A DNA stretch of 8,089 nt from JAJDFU01 sp964641965. GTDB lineage: Bacteria > Bacteroidota > Bacteroidia > Chitinophagales > Saprospiraceae. Positions 1-5,160 of this stretch are shown one piece after another (position 1 is the first letter of the stretch; every line of letters starts with the position of its first letter). The notes beneath the pieces are model-generated. The model was not told the origin of the DNA. It saw nothing but the letters and a program-made list of their open reading frames with translations, and did no database searches. The DNA lies in contig CAZXLD010000091.1 of NCBI GenBank assembly GCA_964641965.1, positions 1 through 8,089 on the forward strand, read 5' to 3'. Made by a program: the position numbers and the translations under genes.

Positions 1-62
1 ACTTGGGGGTGAAACTCATACCGGATCTTAGGTCTGTCAAAGTGCTAAAGTCGAGTTTAGAG

Positions 63-215
63 CCTGTTTGGGATTCCCTTAATTGGCTGCAACCGGCAAA
101 TTTTATTTGATTTTGTGTTTGATTTCTCGCCGGATTGCCCACATCCGACTGCGAAATCCGCCTTGCCTGAAATAAAATTTGCTCGGTTTCGCGGAATCAT
201 GAAACCCCAAACAAG
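63..215. repeat. Large imperfect palindrome, REP/MITE-like element
   Basis: This stretch folds back on itself around a centre near 139. I paired three nested arms by eye. The outer arm is TGTTTGGG (65-72) with CCCAAACA (206-213). The middle arm is 91-108 with 170-188: 18 pairs with one bulged T at 183, built on an AAATTTTATTT core. The inner arm is GATTTC (121-126) with GAAATC (153-158), then CGGAT (131-135) with ATCCG (143-147), closing a 7-base loop. The regions between arms pair only partly. The element ends one base before the stop codon of the minus-strand YyaL-like gene, so its transcript could form a 3' hairpin that terminates or protects that mRNA. The nested symmetry and size suggest a non-autonomous mobile element or a bacterial interspersed repeat. 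No transposase is present, and no target-site duplication could be recognised. Confidence 0.7.
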
Positions 216-2357
216 TTAGTTGTTGTTTATTTGGCTAAAGGCAAGAGTTGGCTCCTCCACCGGCATCTTGCAGAGCTTGTCCAGGCATACATAGATCATG
301 GTCTGCCCCTCCACGCGTTTGTTTTCTAACAATGGAAGGTCGCCTTCATCCGGTCCACCGAGAAAAAGGGTTTGGGGCAAATACCTTTTTTGAAGGGCTT
401 TTCGCTTATCCGCATGCGTATCTCCCACAATAGCTACTTCATAAAATGGAAAAGCCGTTTCCAACAGGAAGGAGCCCCAATTGGCATAACGAGAAGGAGG
501 TTGACCATCCTGCCATGAAGTCATGGTGGCTGAGAGCATTCGTTGAGCCCGGGCTGAATAGGACTCCTTGCCCAACAACAGGCCAAGCCTATGAAGGGCC
601 CTTGCCAATACGGAATTCGATGCCGGAATTACATTATCCCAAATATCCTGTGTGCGCACGACTAAAGCTTCGCTTTGGTCGGAGGTGTAATAAAATAAGG
701 GGGAGCCGGCTTGACTAAATTCTTCTTCCACCCGCTGCATGAGGATATTCGCCCGCTCGATCCAGAGGGGGTCAAAAGTGATTTCATACAGATCAATCCA
801 GGCCGAAATCAGCTGCGCATAATCCGTTAAGAAAGCCGGAGTAGAAGCGTTACCATTCTTGTAAATCCGAAATAAACCCTTTTCGGGAATCCAAAGGTTT
901 TTCCATAAAAACGTACCGGTCTGAAGAGCCTGCTTTTTCCACTCCTCCACCTGAAAAGCCCGGTAGGCATCACAAAAGGATGCCACCAGCAGCCCATTCC
1001 AAGCCGTAATGATTTTATCATCTGTGGCAGGTGGAATACGTTGGCTGCGGGCTTTCAGTAATTGGTTTTTGGTTTCAATTAAAATGGCCTTTGCGGTTTC
1101 CTCAGCGAGTCCTTCTTGCTGGACCAATTCCTCCAAATCCAAGGGTCGGTGCAGAATAGTTCGTCCGGATTCAAGATTTCCTTTTCCTTGAAAACCATAA
1201 TAGGTTTTGACCCATTTTGGGGCATCCGGAACAGCTGCTTGCCATTGTTCGTCGGTCCAGGTGTAAAAGAGGCCTTCCTCACCTTCACTATCGGCATCCA
1301 GCGACGAATAAAAGCCGCCTTTGGGATCGGCCAGGTCGGTCAATACCCAGTTAAGGCTAGCAATTGCAATTTCCTTGTAGAATGCATTATTTGTAGCCTG
1401 ATAGGCTTTTATGTATAGGGAAGCCAGCTGTGCATTGTCGTACAACATTTTTTCAAAATGTGGAATGAGCCATTGATCATCTGTGGAATAACGGGCAAAC
1501 CCACCGCCGATTTGGTCGTAAATACCACCTCGAGCCATCCGATTCAGCTGGGTTTCCACAGCTTGTAAGGCTTCCTGGCTGCCACTCAAGTAATATTCAT
1601 GGAGTAAAAAAGAGGAAAGGCTTGGCAATGGAAATTTGGGACTACCCTTCAACCCGCCTCTTCTGGCGTCCAGCTGCCGTAGCAACTGATTGCGCACCTT
1701 GGGGACGAGGTCTTGGTTGGGTTCCTCCTCCGGCTGCAGGTCGGGGTACAAGCTCGCCATCCCTTCCTGCAATTGATCGGCAAAGGCTTCCATTTTAGCC
1801 TTTTCTTTGGGCCAGGATTCGTCAAAAAACCGAAGCACTTTAAGCCATTCCGCTTTTGGAAGATAGGTGCCTGTCCAGATGGGTCTTCCATCCGGAAGGG
1901 TGATCGCATTGAGCGGCCAGCCGCAGCTTTGGCTGGTCAATTGGCAGGCTCCCATATAGACTTCGTCTATGTCCGGCCGTTCTTCCCGGTCTACTTTAAT
2001 GGAAATAAAAGCACCATTCATAACGTTGGCCACCTCTTCGTCCGTAAAGGACTCTTCCTCCATCACATGACACCAGTGACAGGCAGCATAACCGATACTG
2101 ACCACCATAAGCTTATTATCGGCCTTGGCATCCTTTAGGGCTTCGGCCTTCCAGGGGTACCAGTTGACCGGATTCCGGGCATGTTGCAGCAGGTAAGGGC
2201 TGCTTTCTTGAGCCAGTCGGTTGGTCCCTTTTTCCTGTCCTTGAGTTGACTGACAAGCAGAAAATAGGATAAAGAAAGCGAAGAGTACAAAATGCTTATG
2301 CAGGACGGGTAAACTGTTGATGCAATTTGTTTTTTCGCCAAAAAGAGTAATAATCAT
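216..2357 (-). CDS. YyaL/DUF255 family thioredoxin-domain protein, predicted lipoprotein
   Basis: The protein (713 aa from the ATG at 2357) belongs to the YyaL/SPATA20 family (DUF255), a thioredoxin-like domain followed by an (alpha/alpha)6-barrel like that of sugar epimerases. The biochemical role of the family is unsettled. Visible motifs are the conserved start RLAQESSPYLLQHARNPVNW (residues 47-66), the redox pair Cys93-His-Trp-Cys96, KVDREERPDID (121-131), SPKFP (239-243), GGIYDQIGGGFARYSTD (277-293), PHFEKMLYDNAQL (299-311) and SSLDADSEGEEGLFYTWT (351-368). Length is normal for the family plus an export signal. Residues 20-35 form a hydrophobic segment ending LFSAC, a plausible lipobox with Cys35 acylated, so the protein is predicted to be envelope-anchored. 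The ATG gives an unusually long n-region and overlaps the upstream GGCT-like gene by 62 bases. No other in-frame ATG precedes the lipobox, but a CTG at 2303 (residue 19) would give a more typical signal peptide. Family assignment is secure; the start is less so. Confidence 0.9.
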   Translation of the reverse strand: MIITLFGEKTNCINSLPVLHKHFVLFAFFILFSACQSTQGQEKGTNRLAQESSPYLLQHARNPVNWYPWKAEALKDAKADNKLMVVSIGYAACHWCHVMEEESFTDEEVANVMNGAFISIKVDREERPDIDEVYMGACQLTSQSCGWPLNAITLPDGRPIWTGTYLPKAEWLKVLRFFDESWPKEKAKMEAFADQLQEGMASLYPDLQPEEEPNQDLVPKVRNQLLRQLDARRGGLKGSPKFPLPSLSSFLLHEYYLSGSQEALQAVETQLNRMARGGIYDQIGGGFARYSTDDQWLIPHFEKMLYDNAQLASLYIKAYQATNNAFYKEIAIASLNWVLTDLADPKGGFYSSLDADSEGEEGLFYTWTDEQWQAAVPDAPKWVKTYYGFQGKGNLESGRTILHRPLDLEELVQQEGLAEETAKAILIETKNQLLKARSQRIPPATDDKIITAWNGLLVASFCDAYRAFQVEEWKKQALQTGTFLWKNLWIPEKGLFRIYKNGNASTPAFLTDYAQLISAWIDLYEITFDPLWIERANILMQRVEEEFSQAGSPLFYYTSDQSEALVVRTQDIWDNVIPASNSVLARALHRLGLLLGKESYSARAQRMLSATMTSWQDGQPPSRYANWGSFLLETAFPFYEVAIVGDTHADKRKALQKRYLPQTLFLGGPDEGDLPLLENKRVEGQTMIYVCLDKLCKMPVEEPTLAFSQINNN

Positions 2358-2733
2358 CTTCCTGTATTAAAGGTAAACCGGTCAATTGGCCATGATAGGT
2401 ATAAATCCAGCAGAATATTGACCCTGAAGAGGCGGTTACCGGGAGCAATTCGCGCAAGTACAGATTTTCGTCTGCCGGACGCTTAGGGTCATAACTTTCA
2501 TAGGGATCCAGGGATTCAAATGTAGTGGATGGATCTTTTAATCGCCAAACCTCCCCTTGAATGGTTCGGGTTCCATTGGCTCGGTAGACGAATGCGGGAT
2601 ATTGTCCCAAATCAAAGAGGTCTCCGGTTGCCCAGGCTGGGCCAAGCAAGCTTGCCTCTTGGGCCAATTGCATCCCAAACGCAGATTGGATAGGGGATAA
2701 CAAGCTTCCATATACCCAGAGTAGATCATCCAT
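2296..2733 (-). CDS. Gamma-glutamylcyclotransferase-like (GGCT/AIG2) protein
   Basis: Using the ATG at 2733 the product is 145 aa and starts MDDLLWVYGSLLSP. The family forms 5-oxoproline from gamma-glutamyl amino acids, amines or peptides. The actual substrate here cannot be told. Visible features are the substrate-binding loop Y8-G-S-L11 directly after the first strand, GDLFDLGQYPAFV (residues 37-49), GEVWRL (60-65), the LDPYESYDP motif (75-83) with Glu79 as the likely catalytic acid, and a final strand region SIFCWIYTYHG (105-115). No signal peptide is seen, so it is probably cytoplasmic. The frame stays open upstream to an ATG at 2820, but those 29 extra residues are encoded by the heptamer repeat array and precede the family's normal N-terminus, so they were rejected. 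Its stop lies inside the start region of the downstream YyaL-like gene, which points to co-transcription and possibly translational coupling. Confidence 0.85.
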   Translation of the reverse strand: MDDLLWVYGSLLSPIQSAFGMQLAQEASLLGPAWATGDLFDLGQYPAFVYRANGTRTIQGEVWRLKDPSTTFESLDPYESYDPKRPADENLYLRELLPVTASSGSIFCWIYTYHGQLTGLPLIQEDDYYSFWRKNKLHQQFTRPA

Positions 2734-2750
2734 TCGGCAAAGATAGCGAG

Positions 2751-2820
2751 GGATGGAGGAATTTGGGATGAAGAATTTAGATTGTAGAATAAAGGTTGCA
2801 GAATGGCAAATGCAGAACAC
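2751..2820. repeat. Degenerate heptamer array A (ten units)
   Basis: Ten consecutive 7-base units can be laid out without gaps: ggatgga, ggaattt, gggatga, agaattt, agattgt, agaataa, aggttgc, agaatgg, caaatgc, agaacac. Column 2 is G in 9 of 10, column 3 is always A or G (A in 8), column 4 is always A or T, and column 5 is T in 8. The consensus is about RGAATGN. The array lies 18 bases upstream of the GGCT-like start codon, so it falls in that gene's leader or promoter zone. Its minus-strand reading accounts for the spurious N-terminal extension of that gene. It resembles the short tandemly repeated heptamers described in other bacteria such as cyanobacteria. Its role is unknown. Confidence 0.7.
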
Positions 2821-2871
2821 CTGAGTTCCAGAAATGGATTTTTAATGGCTTTATTTTGATTGTGCCTGACT

Positions 2872-2923
2872 GAATGTTGGATGTTGACAAATGCTGCGTG
2901 TCGGGTTGGGTATGCTTGATGTC
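2872..2923. repeat. Degenerate heptamer array B with a 3-base phase shift
   Basis: Two units, gaatgtt and ggatgtt (2872-2885), are followed by three extra bases (gac) and then aaatgct, gcgtgtc, gggttgg, gtatgct and tgatgtc (2889-2923). Column 4 is T in all seven units and column 5 is G in six, as in array C. It is more decayed than the other arrays, and chance periodicity is not excluded. It lies in the same intergenic region as array A, about 50 bases away, and the bases between the two do not keep the period clearly. Confidence 0.45.
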
Positions 2924-3167
2924 AATTTACCGGTGAGAACCATCTGGTGACGCGCTACCAGCCCAAGGGTGCTTCACGAACAAAGATTGGTCTGGAAGTT
3001 GTCAATTGAAAACCGGCACCCGACGATTCATTCAACCCGCTGCGGAACTATCATGTTATTCTTTTGGTTTTGCAAGCGTTAATCGAGTATAAATTTTTCA
3101 TTAAAGGTTTATTAGCATTTTCTGTTTGGCAACCTGATTTCCTATATTGTCCAAAACTGTGACACTT
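2924..3167. other. Intergenic stretch upstream of the YkuK-like gene
   Basis: No convincing gene is seen here. The structure present is a small hairpin with arms CTGGT (2944-2948) and ACCAG (2957-2961) and an 8-base loop. There is also a short spaced repeat: GTCAATT then ACCGG at 2921-2933, and again GTCAATT then ACCGG at 3001-3016 with a longer spacer. A 7-base inverted pair, GTCGGGT (2900-2906) and ACCCGAC (3018-3024), brackets the hairpin. From about 3050 the DNA becomes A+T-rich, as expected near a promoter. With array B this could be a decayed repeat element or an RNA-coding leader. Nothing in it is diagnostic. Confidence 0.4.
3070..3097 (+). promoter_or_regulatory. Candidate Bacteroidota-type promoter for the YkuK-like gene
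   Basis: A TTG at 3070-3072 is followed, after 17 bases, by TAAATTTT at 3090-3097. That matches 7 of 8 positions of the TAnnTTTG -7 element, and the spacing falls at the short end of the range known for Flavobacterium promoters. It lies in an A+T-rich tract about 70 bases upstream of the chosen ATG. A match this loose can occur by chance in A+T-rich DNA. Confidence 0.25.
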
Positions 3168-3638
3168 ATGGCTTGGCGCAGACTCAACGGTCAAAATATT
3201 GAAATTCCCATTAAAGAAGCAGTTGCCTCGACCTTGGAGAGTGAGCTCTCCAAGGGACACCGAATCAAAGTCTGTATCGGTTCAGACTCTCAGGTTCGCG
3301 GGGCCGTGGTCGAATTCGCCACGGTCATTGTTTTTTTAAGGGAGAAGAAGGGCGGTTTTATGTTCATTCAGAACAGTAAAATGGTCAAAAAAATGGGTAT
3401 ACGGGAACGCATGATCCTGGAAGTATCCAAATCCGTAGAAGTAGCCTACATGCTGTGCGATCTGCTCGACGAATTCAAAGTCGATCTGGAAGTACATGCT
3501 GACATTAACACCGATCCACATTTCCAATCCAACCTGGCACTCAAAGAGGCTATGGGATATATTCTGGGGATGGGGTTTGTGTTCAAGGCGAAACCGGACG
3601 CATTTGCCAGTACCGCTTGTGCAGACAAAGTTGTTTAA
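3168..3638 (+). CDS. YkuK-family (DUF458) ribonuclease H-like protein
   Basis: The product is 156 aa from the ATG at 3168 and starts MAWRRLNGQNIEIP, matching the usual family beginning. The frame also allows TTG at 3147 (seven extra residues), but those add nothing conserved. The protein fits the YkuK/DUF458 family, which has a predicted RNase H-like fold and no firmly established substrate. Motifs are IGSDSQ (residues 37-42) with Asp40, RERMILEV (79-86) with Glu80 and Glu85, HADIN (110-114) with Asp112, GYILGMGFVFKAKPDA (130-145), and a terminal STACADK with Asp153. The Asp/Glu set is consistent with metal-dependent nuclease chemistry, although catalysis is inferred and not shown. No signal peptide or membrane segment is seen, so it is cytoplasmic. 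It stands alone: the gene on its left diverges, and 166 bases separate it from the M16 genes on the right. Confidence 0.85.
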   Translation: MAWRRLNGQNIEIPIKEAVASTLESELSKGHRIKVCIGSDSQVRGAVVEFATVIVFLREKKGGFMFIQNSKMVKKMGIRERMILEVSKSVEVAYMLCDLLDEFKVDLEVHADINTDPHFQSNLALKEAMGYILGMGFVFKAKPDAFASTACADKVV

Positions 3639-3804
3639 TACCTTCTGTCAAAGAGGGGGATCTAACAAGGAGTTTACGCCATAACTCCCAGGCATTTCGC
3701 CGCTTGTCTATTAATTGCAACGATACAGCGAATTCTTGATCCATATCAAGGTCTCGTTGGTCTGTTGATCCTCGATTTCCCTATTTTTATCTCAAAATTT
3801 CCTT
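3639..3804. other. Intergenic region between the YkuK-like and M16 genes
   Basis: Two small inverted repeats are visible. GGAGTT (3669-3674) pairs with AACTCC (3683-3688) across an 8-base loop, 30 bases after the YkuK-like stop. It could be a weak terminator but has no T-run. CTTGAT (3735-3740) pairs with ATCAAG (3745-3750) across 4 bases, and could be a small hairpin or a dyad-symmetric binding site in front of the M16 genes. Near the start, TATTTTTA (3782-3789) matches 7 of 8 of the -7 consensus, with a TTG 22 bases upstream (3757-3759). If real, the mRNA leader would be only about ten bases. Confidence 0.3.
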
Positions 3805-5127
3805 ATGAAAGCACTAATTCCGATTTGCGCGCTCCTTTTTTTAGGTGTTAGTTTGTTCGGTCAAACCCGAGAGATCGAATTTGTAGAATATGAGTTGGAA
3901 AATGGATTGAAAGTCTTGTTGCATGAGGATCATTCCACCCCCATTGTTGCCGTTTCCGTCATGTATCATGTAGGGTCCAAGAATGAAGATCCTACTCGAC
4001 GTGGTTTTGCTCACTTTTTTGAGCATCTTTTGTTTGAAGGTTCCGAAAATATAGACCGGGGTGAATTCGACAAATACATCCAAGAGGCTGGGGGAACCAA
4101 TAATGCCAACACCAATCCGGACCGGACTTTCTATTATGAGATCCTTCCTTCCAATCAATTGGAGATGGGCTTATGGCTGGAATCCGAGCGGATGTTGCAT
4201 GCCAAGGTCGAAACCAAGGGAATTGAAGTACAGCGAGAGGTGGTGAAGGAAGAACGCCGCCAACGGTATGAGAATCAGCCATACGGCTCCATCGTATTAA
4301 ACGTGTTTGAAAATGCTTACAAAGAACATCCCTATCGCTGGCCCACGATCGGCTACATGGAGGACTTAAATGCGGCATCAGAAGAGGACTATGTAAACTT
4401 CTACAAGACCTTTTATGTGCCAAACAATGCCATCCTCTCCATAGCCGGAGATATTGATGTGCCCGCTGCCAAGAAGCTAATCGAAAAATATTTTGGTTCG
4501 ATTCCCAAGGGAACCAAGGAGATTCCTCGGCCGGATATTACAGAGCCTCCACTCGGAGGAGAAGTTCGGGATACTGTTTACGATAATATCCAACTTCCTG
4601 CGGTCATTCATACCTATCGTATCCCGGAGCTTGGCACCGACGATTATTACGCAGTCAGTATGTTGTCAACCTTGCTGGCCCAGGGACAAAGCTCCCGCTT
4701 GTATAAATCCTTGGTCGACGAGCAGCAGCTAGCATTGCAAACGGCGGCTATCCCTCTTCCCTTGGAAGATCCGGGTGTATCTATAGCACTAGGGATTGCT
4801 AATTTCGGTGTCGATTCCAAAGTGTTGGAACAAGCTATGGATTCTGAAATCGAGAAGGTCCGTGATGAGCTAATCTCTGAACGGGAGTTCCAAAAACTGC
4901 GCAATCAGGTCGAGAACGATTTTGTCAGTGGCAATTCCAGAGTAGCCGGTATCGCGGAAAGCCTGGCCAACTATGAGATGTATTATGGAGATGCCAACCT
5001 GATCAATACCGAATTGGAGCGGTTCATGAATGTTACCCGGGAAGATATACAGCGGGTTGCCAAGAAATACTACATCCCGGAAAATCGGGTTACCCTCGTT
5101 TACTTACCTAAACCCAACCAGCCCTAA
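3805..5127 (+). CDS. M16 zinc metallopeptidase, catalytic (HxxEH) subunit
   Basis: This is a 440-aa inverzincin-type (M16/insulinase, M16B-like) peptidase. Residues 1-19 are a Sec signal peptide (MKALIPICALLFLGVSLFG), probably cleaved before Gln20, so the protein acts in the periplasm or envelope. The N-terminal catalytic half carries ENGLKVLLHEDHSTP (32-46) and the inverted zinc motif His70-Phe-Phe-Glu73-His74. The downstream zinc-ligand region is REVVKEERR (144-152), with Glu150 the expected ligand. The C-terminal half (about 195-430) has the typical FYVPNNAILSIAGDID segment (203-218) and GQSSRLYKSL (294-303). The Arg/Tyr pair usual in a partner half is absent: the aligned positions are Val304 and Leu311. 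Length fits one M16 subunit with two homologous domains. The ATG at 3805 gives a perfect signal peptide. The partner gene starts 33 bases downstream, which implies one operon. Confidence 0.93.
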   Translation: MKALIPICALLFLGVSLFGQTREIEFVEYELENGLKVLLHEDHSTPIVAVSVMYHVGSKNEDPTRRGFAHFFEHLLFEGSENIDRGEFDKYIQEAGGTNNANTNPDRTFYYEILPSNQLEMGLWLESERMLHAKVETKGIEVQREVVKEERRQRYENQPYGSIVLNVFENAYKEHPYRWPTIGYMEDLNAASEEDYVNFYKTFYVPNNAILSIAGDIDVPAAKKLIEKYFGSIPKGTKEIPRPDITEPPLGGEVRDTVYDNIQLPAVIHTYRIPELGTDDYYAVSMLSTLLAQGQSSRLYKSLVDEQQLALQTAAIPLPLEDPGVSIALGIANFGVDSKVLEQAMDSEIEKVRDELISEREFQKLRNQVENDFVSGNSRVAGIAESLANYEMYYGDANLINTELERFMNVTREDIQRVAKKYYIPENRVTLVYLPKPNQP

Positions 5128-5160
5128 CCCTTCCTTTCATACCCTAAAAATGATTCAGCG

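Noticed and set aside
1..110. Possible gene ends at the left edge: an open plus-strand frame from 3 to a TGA at 108-110, and a minus-strand ATG at 19 reading off the window.
   Set aside because: The first has only 35 codons, no start and an overlap with the palindrome. The second shows only six codons. Neither has recognisable homology.
1649..2138. Long open frames on both strands inside the YyaL-like, M16 and other genes.
   Set aside because: They overlap strongly supported family members, show no recognisable motifs, and are shadows of the real coding frames.
2734..2820. N-terminal extension of the GGCT-like protein to an ATG at 2820.
   Set aside because: The extra 29 residues are encoded by the heptamer array and precede the normal family N-terminus.
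2751..2923. CRISPR array as an explanation of the repeats.
   Set aside because: The repeat unit is 7 bases with no spacers, and no cas genes are present.
2930..2975. tRNA-like stretch on the minus strand, with a D-arm-like CTGGTAGCGC (2952-2961) and a GGTTC resembling a T-loop.
   Set aside because: Only about ten bases separate the two parts, too few for an anticodon arm. The D-stem and T-stem do not pair, and no acceptor stem was found. At best it is a decayed remnant.
3664..3690. A Shine-Dalgarno-like AAGGAG near 3667, suggesting a small gene.
   Set aside because: No ATG, GTG or TTG lies at a suitable distance. The bases are part of a small hairpin instead.
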